Shown here: piece by piece, positions 35,165 to 46,555 of the stretch
Layout of the letters: each line of letters opens with the position of its first letter
Position numbering within the stretch: the stretch's first letter is position 1
Assembly: GCA_027574665.1 (NCBI GenBank)
Contig: CM050676.1
Coordinates: forward strand, 2,718,157-2,782,156
Source of the DNA: Rhynochetos jubatus
Taxonomy: Eukaryota > Chordata > Aves > Eurypygiformes > Rhynochetidae
Direction: 5' to 3'
DNA length: 64,000 bases
Made by a program: the position numbers and the translations under genes
Notes under the pieces: generated by a model
The model's input: only the letters and a program-made list of their open reading frames with translations
What the model was told of the DNA's origin: nothing
The model's database searches: none

Positions 35165-35360
35165 TTCCATAAAACAAACCCCCCGAAGTTAAGGATTATT
35201 TACATTTTAGATACGGGTAACAACCATTATCTATTTGATTAGGCGAGGCTTGAATTAAGTACCAAATTTATCTCTTTACATTGTCAAACTTAATAGTAGT
35301 TTAAAGATAAACCTCATTGAAACTCTGCCTTCCCTGCTGGGCTAATTAACACCCATTTAG
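35165..35360. promoter_or_regulatory. Candidate enhancer, third GATA cluster
   Basis: TTATCT at 35227-35232, TTATCT at 35268-35273 and AGATAA at 35305-35310 lie within 84 bases. Around them are GGATTATTTACATTTTAG, TTGAATTAAGTACC and GGGCTAATTAACACCC. It is an AT-rich island between GC-richer flanks. Confidence 0.35.
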
Positions 35361-36420
35361 GCTCTTAAACCTTTGATGGGTGTTTCTGTTCCAGTGCTTT
35401 GGTAACAGAGGAAGCTGCTTCAATAAATCAGAAAAATCTTGGCTGAGCAGCATGAACCAAAAGGCTCTCTGACCAGGTGTGATGGGTTTCCCGTGCGGTA
35501 AGGGAGATAAAAGCACTTTCTTGATTAAATACTGCCGCCAGTTTGAACTCTGAGTTTCAGGGGCCGGTACTGCTACCACTGCTAATGTGTGCGGAGGGTT
35601 TTACTTCGAGGTTGGTCCTGTCCAACGGGCCAGATTGATGGAGAAGCTCACCCTAAGGGCACTGAACTCGATGGGTGACTGCCTGTGCTTCCCTGGCTTT
35701 GGATCTGGTAAATGGACATAGTCCACAGGAGATCGTGAGGACTTCAGACTCTGCTCGATGGGAGGTATTCTGGCAAAGCAGTGCCTAGATAAGGGAAAGT
35801 GGGAATTTAACATGCTGGTGCAAAGAAATCCTGGGTGAGCTGTGACTGATGGAGTCATGTTGAGCACTGCAGTGGGGCCAACCCCCATTCTGCCCCACCA
35901 GAATCAGGAATGGTGGATCCAGCGGGGGGCTACAGCCATGAGCTGCTCCCACATCCCTTTGACACTGCCTGTGGTCTGTATTTGGCTTTTTGAGGAAATG
36001 CCTAGTGACTCTTTTGAGTGTCTCAGTCTGGATTCCTTTCGAGACAGGAAAGAACCCTGCTCCTGGCTTCTTCACCCACACGTGAGCTTCACCCTCTGCA
36101 GTTCCTGCTGCCCCAACCCCTCCTCAGGCAGCCAGTCTCTGGGAGTATCAGCAGGGGCAATTCCCTGGGCTGCAGCCACAACCATTGCAAACTGCAGACA
36201 GAACCCGAGGAAGCAGGCAGGGAACTGTCTAAGCCCCCAAATATCCCAAAACACTGACAACTCCTGTTGCAACACCAAACCTGGGTGTGGGCCTCAGCCC
36301 CCCATTGCTGGCCTGGCCAGGAGGCAGGGTCTGGGGTGGCTCCTTGCTGTTGCCCAGGGACAGCAGCTGCCGGAGCGCTGGTCTGCTTTAAGGAGCGATA
36401 CCAGGACAAGGAGAGACGGT
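35361..36420. other. Longest open frame in window, judged spurious
   Basis: A 197-codon plus-strand frame at 35842-36435 is the longest in the window, with overlapping minus-strand frames of about 112 codons. It has no domain, no signal peptide and no promoter context, and about one frame of this size is expected by chance. I see nothing else here. Confidence 0.5.
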
Positions 36421-36610
36421 GCCACATTTAATTAGCTCTCAGCAAAACCAGATTATTCTTAACATTAAACTAATCTTCAAAAAGGGAACCCTTTAAATGA
36501 AAAGAGAAAGTGCAAGGCTAGGAAACCATTAATTGATTCCTTATTCATTAACCTTTGCAAACCACTCAAAAGAGTGGAAAAATTACTTCCTTTAGAGCAA
36601 GGGCTTATGC
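36420..36610. promoter_or_regulatory. Candidate regulatory island, AT-rich
   Basis: AGATTATTCTTAACATTAAAC, then AACCATTAATTGATTCCTTA and TTCATTAACCTTTGC. Dense TAAT/ATTA cores suggest homeodomain input. It lies about 400 bases left of the CR1 insertion. Confidence 0.28.
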
Positions 36611-37012
36611 AGGGGCTTGAAGGAGCCTCTCATAACCTACAATGCACAGGGCAAGAGAAGGGACAGTCCCAAACCGCTCCTTGTTTTGCTAATCAGGGAG
36701 CAATTCCTCACACCGAGTCCCTGCTGTAAACACCACTGATCTTGCACACGCTCGTCTGAAACCACCCTGGAGCCACGACAGCTTCTCTGATATTTAATCT
36801 GTAAACCTCCAACTTCTCACGCCCATCACTGAGCCTAGCAGCTCAAGTCTCATGATAGTTGTTTTCCCTTTTTCAATCCAGAGCTTCTGGAGTCAAGGGA
36901 TTTACATTAAAAAAAGTCCTCACTAGATCAGGTTGTGAAAAGCAGTTTGCAAAAGGCTTTTGGGTTTAAAAAAACCCAACCACCCAGATCCAAATGACAA
37001 CAGTATACTGGT

Positions 37013-37346
37013 AGCAGCCTTCCAGTACCTGAAGGGGCTGACAAGAAAGCTGGGGGAGATGTTTTCCAAGGGCAGGGAGTGACATGACAAGGGATAACAG
37101 GTTTAAATGGGAAGAGGGAGATTGAGATGGGCCATCAGGAAGGAATTCTTCCCGCTGAGGGTGGGGAGCACTGGGACAGGTTGCCCAGAGAAGCTGTGGA
37201 TGCCCCATCCCTGGAAGTGTCCAAGGCCAGGCTGGATGAGGCTTGGAGCAACCTGGTCTAGTGGAAGGTGTCCCTGCTCATGGCAGGGAGTGGGACTGGG
37301 TGGGCTTTAAGGTCCCTTCCAGCCTAAACCATTCTATGATTCTATG
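37013..37346 (+). mobile_element. CR1 non-LTR retrotransposon, 5'-truncated 3' end
   Basis: The copy starts at AGCAGCCTTCCAGTACCTGA and runs through GGAAGGAATTCTTCCCGCTG, ACTGGGACAGGTTGCCCAGA, TGTGGATGCCCCATCCCTGG, CAACCTGGTCTAGTGGAAGG, TTTAAGGTCCCTTCCAGCCT and two ATTCTATG units at 37331-37346. This is the standard 3' end of bird CR1 LINEs, which end in this octamer rather than poly(A). Only about 334 bases survive, so no reverse transcriptase is present and the copy cannot move. Near-consensus sequence means it is much younger than the MIR and L3 relics. It is the strongest clade marker in the window. Confidence 0.95.
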
Positions 37347-38640
37347 CTAAAATCCAGACATCACATCTCCAGTTTAGTCACTAAAATGAATCAACGAGAA
37401 AGGGATATGAGCTGCCTGGGGAGCACCAGCACCATAGGCACTTGGGCTGGGAGCACCTTTTCGTGGTCACCCAGAGAGTCTGCAGGAAGACATAGCAGTT
37501 CCCACCCACTCACTGTCACCGAGCATCAGGACATGTGGCCATAGGTCTCTGTCCTGCTCCCCTGCCTGGCCACCTCACAGCTCCCAGCCCCTCGTGTCCC
37601 TGAAGGCAAAGGTCCAGCATTAGCTTATTTTGCTTTGCAAAGACTTTTCCCTGGGGAACGCTGCATGCCCACTGTGCCCACCTTCCTGGGGAAGGCGGAT
37701 AAACAGCAGCAGTTTCCATAGGCACTGGGGAAGAGAAGAAAGAAAAAGCCTGCCCAGTCAACGGCTGCCAAATTGCCTTTTGTTTGTGCCTAGCAGCACT
37801 TGGATTTTCCCTGATCTGAAATGACACTTTTCTCCCTTTTCTGGGGTCTTATTTTCTGGGTATTTGATTCTTGTGCCAGGGCTTGGACAGAAACCAAAGG
37901 CTAAAAGCTTCCTCCTATAAACTCTTGAATTAACAACCCTGTTTCCCTGACCTCAGCACCATGGGGCAAAAACCTAGAAGCATTTTGTCTCTTCACACAG
38001 TGTAGACAGAAGGGAACCAAACCCCTCACAGGAATGCCTGATCCAGCCTCACTCAGAGGGCTGGATCCAAACCTGGAGAAACAGTACCTGCAAAGCTCAG
38101 ATGATGTTTGGATGTTCCCATCTGGAACTATGGACTCGCCTGATACGCCATGAACGCAGTGCTCTGGGGATGTGCCAGACTGACAAAAAACTGCATCAAC
38201 CGAATTGCCTCTGTTTGCAGGACGTGCTGGGTTTGCTGCAGGACTGGAGGAACCTGTGTCCCCCAGAGCGTGTGGTGCGCTGCCCCGTGGGCTGAGCACA
38301 CCCACCGCCGCAGCTGGAAGCATGAAAAGATTTGTGCACTCCACGAACGTGGGACATGCCGCACACACTGGTCAGCATACCTGTATGGCACCAGCCTCTC
38401 AGCACGGGGATGAATTACAGCCTCAGTACGTGTTCAGCAAAAAATTCCTCTTTCCCAGGTATCCCCCCAGAAGTGACCAGGTGCTTGGCAAGTCACAGAT
38501 CCTGACCTTAAACAAAACCACCACAAGCCACCTTCCCCTCCTGCACATCCTCTGTGTAGCGCAAGGGCCGTTTCCCCATCGCTGCTCAGCATCCTCCCTC
38601 TGCTCCCGGGCTCTGTCCTCGCTCCCCTGATTCCTCCTGC
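37347..38640. other. No recognisable feature
   Basis: Mixed sequence after the CR1. Chance frames on both strands (155 codons minus at 37901-38368, 141 plus at 38205-38630) overlap each other and have no domain. Confidence 0.55.
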
Positions 38641-38790
38641 TTCGCTCAGCGTTTGAAGCCGGGTGCTCTTTAAAGCAGCCTGTAATGATACTCCATTGAT
38701 CTCAATTATCCAGAGACAACTCTCGGTTATCCTGAGGCCGATTAAGCAGGTTGCAGATTAATCATAGCCTGCTAAGTGCCCCCTTCATCC
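38640..38790. promoter_or_regulatory. Weak enhancer candidate
   Basis: CTCTTTAAAGCAGCCTGTAA, TGATACTCCATTGATCTCAA, TTATCCAGAG, CGGTTATCCTGAGGCCGATT and GCAGATTAATCATAGCC. Several TAAT/ATTA and ATCC words occur in 150 bases. Confidence 0.25.
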
Positions 38791-40100
38791 CCCTCGCTGG
38801 TTCCTTACATCTTGATTTTGTTCTTTGAAGGAAAACACACAAGGCACCGTGTGCTCCCATTTCCCGTAACACAAGTCATAATGGTTCCTTTGCTGTCTCT
38901 GGCTACTCCCACCGGATTCTCAACCTGGACACACAAGACTCAACCGGTATTTTCATTGCTATTTCTTATTTCCATCACTGAGAACTGTGCAGCCAGGAAA
39001 ACAGGAAAAAAAAAAAAGCCACAAACCCTCCAAAGAGATTCTTTTCTCCAAGTTCAGCAAATTTTCCTCTGCTGAAATGGAAACCCCTCATCAAAGAGTC
39101 GCAGGGAATGTTTCACCTGTGTTCGTGTTCAGATCTGGCTCATCCCAAACTTGCATGGTTGGTGGTGCCCAGCAGGAAACCTCGGTACGTGACCAAAGGA
39201 CTGAGATGCTTTGGACAGGAGAAGCTTGGAAGGGATGAGAGCTTTCTGGACACCTGGAAAGCACAAAGCGCAATGATTTCCCTCCATGACATCAGTCCCC
39301 AGCTGAGAGGCGGCTCAGAGCAACCTCAGGCTGCGTGCAGGCAGGCCAGGCTGAGGGCACAGCCCTGGCCATGAGCCTGCACCCCAGGGGACAGGGATGT
39401 CCCATCGGTGCCAGGCAGGGCTCCTTGGGGGTGCACACAGCGCCGCGCGACCTCTGCACCTCCGTCCCACAACCCTCCTACTGCCAACCTGCGATGCTCC
39501 CAGGGCGTGGCTGCAGCACGAGGGGCTTGCTTTCCCCTCTTCCTCCTAATTATTTTGGCTTTCTTCTAGAGTTTGCAGCTTTGCAGGATGCTTCTATCCC
39601 AAGGAAGGATGCATGGAAGAAGCAGGGTTATGCCACGTTTGGGAATTCAGAATATTAGAGCAAAATACACTGAAGGAAAGGAGGAAAAAGTTTACCAGTA
39701 GCACACTGCCCTTCAAAACCTCGCTGTTTTTCTAATATTTTTTTCCTTCTTTAAGCTCTTGGCTCCAGTTTACCCAAAAGTAAGAAGGGGGGGAAAAAAA
39801 CCAAAGGAAAAGCAGCAAGAGCAGCGAGCCCTGCAAGGCACAGCCCGGGCAAGGTGGTGCTGATGTCTCTGCACCTTCCAGATTAAGCACAAGTGCTTTG
39901 TGGAGATAAATTGAAAACCCTCAGCCCTGGAATACAGACTCATGTAGTGGCGCTGTCAGGTTAGAGAGGGAGAGAGGGAGAGAGGGAGCAGCTGCCTATG
40001 GAAAAAGAGATAAAAAGCCAAGAGAGAGACTGGTGCGCCTTTATGTCTTGAGCTGTAAGCCGGAGCTGGCTTTCAGCTGGGAAAACGCAGAACTTTGAAA
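38791..40100. other. No gene; short simple repeats
   Basis: An A11 run at 39006-39016, an A/G-rich stretch near 39785-39810 and the AGAGGGAG repeat at 39964-39988. Otherwise featureless. Confidence 0.55.
39964..39988. repeat. AGAGGGAG tandem repeat, about three units
   Basis: The 8-base unit AGAGGGAG is repeated about three times. Pure purine strand, likely length-variable. Confidence 0.8.
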
Positions 40101-40219
40101 CATATGTATTTATTTATATATTATACACCCACACACACAGCTCCACGTATACTAAATACAATTATATAGGCAGGCACGCAAATATAGATACACAAGCGCT
40201 GGGAGTACCCTACAACCTC

Positions 40220-40470
40220 AGATGCTCGTGCCTCCCGATGGCACGTGTCCGAGCAGCGCACAGAGACTGGACCACAGGGACACGGCAGCCACGGCACGAT
40301 CGCGGCCACGGCGGTTCCTGTGAACTCGGTGGCAACAGCAAAAAGCAGAAGCAGAGACAGGGCTCCGGGCAGGCTGGCGGCAGTGCCGGGGATGAGCTGG
40401 ATGGCAGCAAGCCATGCGTGGGGGTGAGCATGCTCCAGTACCCCCGGCTGGCCCAGCTGCCTGCAGCGGG
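40220..40470. promoter_or_regulatory. CpG-island-like patch, possible orphan promoter
   Basis: By hand count about 19 CpG steps lie in 250 GC-rich bases, 13 of them in the first 105. That gives an observed/expected ratio above the usual 0.6 threshold, while the rest of the window is CpG-poor. A CACGTG E-box sits at 40242-40247. Several frames are open on both strands, as expected of CpG-rich DNA. CpG islands mark promoters or developmental regulatory elements. No exon is recognisable, so it may be an orphan island or a non-coding RNA start. Confidence 0.4.
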
Positions 40471-40489
40471 GACACCCTGCTCCTCCATG

Positions 40490-40560
40490 GACTGCCATTT
40501 AATTAATTATCCTTTTCAATTAACTCCTTTACTTCCCTCCTTTCACATATAGGAAGTGAC
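40490..40560. promoter_or_regulatory. Homeodomain-rich AT segment next to CpG patch
   Basis: TTTAATTAATTATCC followed by TTTTCAATTAACTCC gives overlapping TAATTA cores right beside the CpG-island-like patch. Confidence 0.25.
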
Positions 40561-40804
40561 AGTCCCCAGCCCTCTTCAGCATCCCTTGGCAGAGAGCGGA
40601 GGAGAGGGTGGTGGGGACAACAGGACCAGCTTCTGGGGGACATTCACATCTGCTGGATGGGCTGGGAGGAGGGGAAGGAGGAGGACTTCTGGCTCTGTTT
40701 CTGCTTTGAGAGTTGAATCACGACAGGGAAAGGCTAACAGCAGAAGTGAAATTATTTTCCATCTTCCCCGAGCCTGGCTCACTCTCACACACACCCACAA
40801 TCCA

Positions 40805-40945
40805 GCCCATGATCTTTAAGCGAAACTGGCTTTTATCATTACTTGTTCAATCTCGTCAATCAAAATTTCAATTAATGGCAGCGAATTATAATTCCATTCA
40901 TCACAGAGAGAGTTTGGTGGGGTTTTTTTAAGGTATCTGTCACAT
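40805..40945. promoter_or_regulatory. Candidate enhancer, AT-rich
   Basis: TTTTATCATTACTTGTTC, CGTCAATCAAAATTTCAATT, AATGGCAGCGAATTATAATT and CCATTCATCAC. A compact block with several TAAT/ATTA and PBX-like TCAATCA words. Confidence 0.3.
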
Positions 40946-41214
40946 GGCTGATCCAAACACTGGGCAGCCTCTGCCAGCACCTCCCTATCAGCTGAGCACC
41001 GATGCTGGGGGCTTCCTGGCGCCACAGGTTAAACTCACAGCTGCTTTTTTTAGGCAGAAAGCACCGACCCTGCTGATAATATTATTTTTCTCCTCCTTCC
41101 CTAAATTCCCTGGGTGGGATTTCTCTGTGCTCGCCCAGGACGAAGGGCAGCAGCTCACCCTGTGATGGTGAGGGAGGGTGAGCGCAGGAGGGAAGGATGG
41201 AGGGAGAGGGGAGT

Positions 41215-41520
41215 TAGAAGAAGAATCCATTTGTAATTACTGAAATAAACACAAGTCGGGGAGAAATGCAAATGCCTCGTGTTGTGAATTGCTTGACAGA
41301 AGAAGTGACAGCTTTTTATTAGGGTGACAACAGCAAGGAGTTTTAAAATAGAATAATCGGTGTAACAAAAGCAATTTTCATTCTGAATTTTCATTTTAAA
41401 TGGATGATCTCGTTTTAATCAAGCGAGTCATCGCAAAATGCTTTTAATTACCCAAAGTCAAGAGCTATATTATAATTTCAATGTCTACTTTCAGGCTGAT
41501 GATTAGATTTGTACAAAAAT
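41215..41520. promoter_or_regulatory. Candidate enhancer with octamer site
   Basis: TTTGTAATTACTGAAATAAA, octamer ATGCAAAT at 41266-41273, TTTTTATTAGGGTGACAAC, GAATAATCGG, TTTTAATCAAGCGAGTCATC and GCTTTTAATTACCC, then TGATGATTAGATTTG. It is a roughly 300-base AT island and the third dense block within 41 kb. Confidence 0.35.
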
Positions 41521-41524
41521 GTGT

Positions 41525-41538
41525 GGGGGGGGGTGGGG
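41525..41538 (+). repeat. G-rich run
   Basis: Nine G, one T, then four G. On its own it can supply three or four short G-tracts, so a quadruplex is possible but not strong. Confidence 0.4.
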
Positions 41539-42009
41539 TTGTTGCCCCATTGCTGCTTTTTGTCATTTTCCCCTCAAGTGAGCACAAGATCTGAACTTGC
41601 CATTCAAAAAACCCTAAAAGGCTTTTTGGAAAGTGCTCTCACCTTGCCAACAAATACAGAACGGGCTTGAGCAGAAGATATTTGTTAAAATCTGGGTTTG
41701 TTTATTTTCTTCCCCTATCTCCTTCTGTGTTATTTGAAGCAGCTGAGCTGCTAACATGAAGTTTGACTTTTTGTGCTTTTAAAGGCATTCTGGGATGCTG
41801 CCGTAAGCCGAGAGATTGGACCACTTCCCGCAGACTCAGAGAAGGATCTGCAGCCACCATCTACCACCATGCCAGTGAAAAGGCTAATTTCAGGCTCAAT
41901 TCCAAGCACAAAACCCACCTCTTTAGAAGGAAAACTGGCTGAGGCTGTGTGCTTTGTGATTAGAGCTGAGGCTACACAGCCAGGTCCTCCCTTGGCTCTG
42001 CCAGGGACC

Positions 42010-42060
42010 TACCTGAGATTCACTGGAGTCATTTATCCCATGCAAAATGGGTGCAAATCA
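42010..42060. repeat. Possible old ATTTACACC-type repeat fragment
   Basis: CTGAGATTCACTGGAGTCAT then GCAAAATGGGTGCAAATCAGG loosely follows the repeat at 36-110. The match is weak, and I list it only because the family recurs. Confidence 0.25.
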
Positions 42061-42529
42061 GGATGTGGAGAAGCCAGCCTTTTTTTTCTCCCCTGGTGTA
42101 ACTTGCTAAGGTACCTTCTTCCTCATGTTTAAGTGAGGGAAGAATCCAAGGTGCAGCTGGGATGTACATGGCTGTGGGATGTTGCTGTTCAGTGCACAGT
42201 GAGAAGGAAACTCAGCAGGTTTCAGCTGTAGGAGTTCATCTGTCCCTGCTCAGCAAGAGCAAATGGTGGTTTTGCTGAATTCATTCTTTGTAACCTTCCT
42301 CTATCAAGTCCCACCCTAGCATTAGAGGGAAAGAGTGTTGGCTCCTGTAGCAGGAACTTCTCACTCACCCCTAGATCCCACAGGAGGTGATCAGGTTCAG
42401 AAGACAGCTTAACCTTCACAACCAGCTCGGGGCCTGGAGAACATCCCCAGCTCTGCCACCAGCTTCACACATCTCCCCTTAAAGCCTTTTCAAACTGATA
42501 AACTGCACCAGTCTCGAAATGAGGAAAGC

Positions 42530-42544
42530 TTTTTTTTTTTTTTT
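42530..42544. repeat. T15 tract
   Basis: Fifteen T in a row, followed by AATTTACAG. No target-site duplication or retrocopy is visible in reverse orientation. Confidence 0.7.
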
Positions 42545-43589
42545 AATTTACAGAACATTTACTTAAAAACCCCTGTAAGACTTGGAGGCAGTGGCTTTGG
42601 AAAGTCAGCGTAACGAGGCTCCCTGACATCCTTTGGCTTTATGTGTCTTTCCCTCCCGTGCTGCACTTTGCTCCTCTCGTGCTGCTGTTCAGACACGTTG
42701 TGCTGAGAAGGGTGAAAACCATTTGCAAATACGTTCTCAGAAGAAAAACCCGCTTCGCCCCGTTTAAAAGGCGATTCCTGTTGCTGTGCATTGTTTGCGT
42801 GCAGGGATTAAAAATGCTTGAAAGCCTGAACCAGAAACGAGATGTCGCAGTTCTAAATTCTCCATGAAGGCGTGAACGGAGACACAATACGGAGCCAGTG
42901 CTGACATGCACACAACAGCTCATTATATGGGAGAAAAACCAGCACCTTTCACCTCCACCAAGCTGGAAAAGAGAAAATCCCCACCAGATAACCTGACCAA
43001 AAGCCTCACAGGAGAGGTGTGTGCGTGCTGGGAGCTAAACGGGAGAGACTCCACCATCTCAGAGCAGCACCAGGCAAGAAAACCCATCCTTTTGCAGTTC
43101 AATAAATAAAATATACCAGCAAGAGACTCCTTCCCTGTTCCCCTTTAATTCCTGCAGCCCCAAACTGAGCTGAAACCATGCCTTCCCTTGGCATTGTGCT
43201 GCATGGCTGAGCAGACCTTGCTTTTAGCAGAGCTATCAGGCTCCTGCCCTCGCCATCCCTTTGGAAATCTGGGATTTGGTCAGGTTGGTTTGAAGCTGTA
43301 TAGGCAATGCTCACTCCATGGTTGCTTGGAGGGGATAAACTTTAGGGCTGTTTTAATCAACCCTGCTCAGAATCCATCAGCCCCAAAAGGGCATGTTGTC
43401 AAGGGCTTCCTTGGCCAACGGGTCACTTTGTCAACCATCTCCAAACCCCTCAAATTAAAATCACTCTTGTTTTTAAACAGGTCCTCTGCCATATTTGAAT
43501 GGGTAGTTTATTTTCCCAGGCAGGACTGGCCCAGAAGAGATCCCCTTCCCCTCATCCTGCCACCGCCTGTGTATTTTGACTGAGAGCTA

Positions 43590-43760
43590 AGACCATCTTG
43601 ACGTCTCTATTTATTTTTTTAAGAATTTAATAAAGATCCTCAAATATTCTAACAGCACAAGCATCAGGCATGGACATTAGCTGAGCCTTCAGTGGCCAGC
43701 CTTATTCCTTCATTAGTATCAATAACAACCGTGGAGCTTCATTGAGCCACTTTGGAAGCC
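43590..43760. promoter_or_regulatory. Weak enhancer candidate
   Basis: TATTTATTTTTTTAAGAATT, TAATAAAGATCC, CCTTCATTAGTATCAATAAC and GAGCTTCATTGAGCC. A small AT island with several ATTA cores. Confidence 0.25.
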
Positions 43761-44269
43761 GCCTTTGGACAAGCGCACGGCAGCAGGAGAAAACGGGGCT
43801 CGCCATCACGCCTGCCTCCCCGGCTCTGCCTCCTCAAGCAAGCTCATGCCCGAAATCTGACGGCTGCAGATCTGCAGGACACTTGTACTGGGGAAGATGG
43901 GAAAAGCTTCCCAGCTCACGCGAGGCAGAAAGCCGGGTGAGTTGCGAGGGAAACGGCTCCTTTGCCAATCTTTGAATCATTTCCATCGCTGGAACCAGAT
44001 TTGCTCATCCTGGGGGTGAACACTGGGGGAGAGGCAGGGTGGGAGATGGGTGCTGCTGCCCACGGCAACGTGCGTATCCCTGCCTGCACCTGTGTCTGAT
44101 GTCTTCCTTACCTAGATCTATTCCAGCTCCGCCGCTCACCGCTTTCCCCATGTCATACCTGGAATTTAAAAGATCTGTGTATTTATCTGCTGCCCTGTTC
44201 AAATCACCGACTGGGCTGTGCACTCCGCGGTCTCTCCGGGAACAGGCAAGATGCTACATGGCTTTTTGA

Positions 44270-44500
44270 TCGAAGCAATCTTTCTGTTGAGGTAGTTTTT
44301 TCTTTGCAGAGGGAAAAAGAAATGCAGATTTTTTTAATATTTTTTTTTTCCTTTCTTATTTTTGCCAAAGAGCATCAACTTGAGGTGAAATATTTCCCAG
44401 TGCTGACAAAAGCTTTGATATTGTAATGCCAGATCCATCAAGCCAAAGCTTTTAACTCTGCATTGTTCTTTTTTAAAAATATTGGATTTGTGATGTTTGT
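44270..44500. promoter_or_regulatory. Weak enhancer candidate, T-rich
   Basis: TTTTTTTAATATTTTTTTTT, TATTTTTGCC, AAAGCTTTGATATTGTAATG and TTTTTAAAAATATTGG. Partly low complexity, so it is weaker than the other islands. Confidence 0.22.
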
Positions 44501-44589
44501 CCTCCTTCCTCTTGCCCACGATTGATCTGCCCGTTCTATTTATCTCCTCCATCTCACCGGGCCGTGGCCCGGAGCCCACTGGAGACTTC

Positions 44590-44960
44590 ACATTGATTGC
44601 CCAGGATTTTGGATGAAGCCAACCAATTATTTTCCCTTCTCCTCTTCACCTCTGTTACCTGTTGTTTGTCCTCTAACCAGGCCTGAGTGAGATTTTATTG
44701 TCTGAATTAAACTGACCAGAAAATGCACATCCCAGCTTTGCGAATGGGGGTCAAGTTTGGTTAAAAAATAATTTTAATATTAAATAAGTTCTTTCATGAG
44801 TCAAAATTCTTCTGCAGCATTTCCAAAAAAAACTTCTCCAGTTTGAGGACATGAAAAGTTTCATCTAGAAATTCATTGCATTCAGTTGGGAAGTGGCTTC
44901 AAAAGATGATGGAAATTCTTACTTTTTAACACATGGAGAACAAACCATTTTGGTTTTATC
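44590..44960. promoter_or_regulatory. Weak enhancer candidate, AT-rich
   Basis: CCAACCAATTATTTTCCC, TGAGATTTTATTGTCTG, AAAAAATAATTTTAATATT and AAATAAGTTCTTTCATGAG. AT-rich over several hundred bases without a known repeat. Confidence 0.22.
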
Positions 44961-44999
44961 CAACTCACCACAAAATAACTCTCAGGTCAGTTTTAAATG

Positions 45000-46555
45000 A
45001 TGTTTCCCTCCACACTGGTGCAACCTGCGCATTGGTTAGGGAACGTCGACATCTATTTCGTGGTCTGACTCTGATCTGGAGGCTCAGCCTGTCCCTCCAG
45101 ACCTGCCACCACCATCCTTCTCCCCAGGAATTAGTTTAAACCTCTCCCAGCACTGACTCTTTGGTGTTTCCGGATTAACTACTTATTTTCACTACTTTTC
45201 CTTGCAGTCAACAGAGAGAGTCTATATTCTCTGGAAAGCAATTGCAAACACCGAAGCTAAACTTGCTGTGACAGATTAAACCAGGCTCTGCTTGGAGAAA
45301 GAAGGAAAAATGCTGCTGTGAAGGTGGTCGAACGCTGCAGCAACTCGAGGCAAATCCAATAAACCAGGTAGGACGTCAGCTCGGTGAGTCCAGAGCAAAT
45401 GGGCGCCGGGATTACTGGGAGACCGGCAGCATCATGGATGCAAAGAGTTAGTGTAGAGGATTAAACTCTAATGAGGGCTTTTAGCATTGAAGATATTAAA
45501 AACACAGAGAGAGAGAAAAGAAAAAGGTTTCAGGGTCCCCCATTCACATACACACAAACGGCACCTCATTGAGGCATTTACACTCGGCAGCTATCGAGGG
45601 TCATCTCGGGATGAAGAATTACATCCTGGAAATGTTGTTTTCCAGCCTGGAGTCCCTGCACCTGCAGCAATGCTGCCACGGGGCAGGTTTCCCCTTACCA
45701 GACCATTTTGCCCTTTCCCATCAGTCCCAGCTAGTGCCACTGGAGCCATTGGAGTGCTTGAACTCACACATTTTTGCCCCCGAACCCTCCTCCAGGAGTT
45801 AATAAAAACCCCAACTCCCCCCAAACCAACAGAACCCCGCCATTTGATTATTTAAAATGGGGAGAAACAGCAATAAAGTTGCCCCAAATCAGTAATTATG
45901 GAATACACAAGCTATAGGGAGGAGCAGCTCCAAACTCCAGCATCGTTAAAACAGTCTGGTGCTTCCAACATGCTGCAAAACCTTCCCTTGGAAATGCTTT
46001 GAGGACAGGAAGTGAAGCGCTCACAACGCTGAGGAACCTGCGATATGAGTCTCCCTTAGCCCATTTCTGTCTACTTTAAGACTTAATTAGTATTAAAGGC
46101 CCTAGAAAGTCTGGAGATTATTTATGGAGAGCGCAGTGGTGGATACGGCCTAAGGAAAAAGGAGGTAAGGCTGAACTACAGAGCCTGTCCAGGTGACTAA
46201 ATCTACATTTTTACTGCTTCATTGCTTAAGGGAAAATTTAGGTGCCAATCTGGGTTTGTTTCCCCCCTCTCCTGCCCAAAATGTCAAGGTATTGCAAAGT
46301 TTTTCAAGCCTGGAATTTGGACAAAGAAAAAGGTCAAAGCCCTCCAAACAATTTGGAGAAGTCTTGGCCAAGATGTTTAATTTTTACTCTGGTTTTTTTT
46401 ATTAACTTGCACAATTAAAGCAAAAATTGATCTGCCAAAAGACACTAAGAAGCCGTTAGCCCAAATCGGGAATGGCCTTATAGGTGTTGCGGTGAGCGAT
46501 GCTGGTCTCCCCAGCTCTGAAGGGTCCTCTGTGATCCCTGCTTTTGCTGGAAGTC
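45000..46555. other. No gene or clear element
   Basis: Mixed sequence with AT-rich spots around 46060-46130 (CTTAATTAGTATTAAAGG) and 46380-46440. Frames up to 122 codons (45487-45855) have no domain. Confidence 0.5.

Noticed and set aside
35842..36435. Longest open frame, 197 codons, plus strand
   Set aside because: No domain, no signal peptide, cysteine- and proline-rich composition typical of random GC-moderate DNA, overlapping frames on the other strand. About one frame this long is expected by chance in 64 kb over six frames.
36960..36979. Inverted TTGGGTTT/AAACCCAA beside the CR1
   Set aside because: Eight-base arms around an A-run. CR1 insertions do not usually make such structures, and the match is simple enough to be chance.
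37107..37310. Open frames across the CR1 copy
   Set aside because: They lie in the CR1 3' end, which has no intact coding capacity at this truncation.
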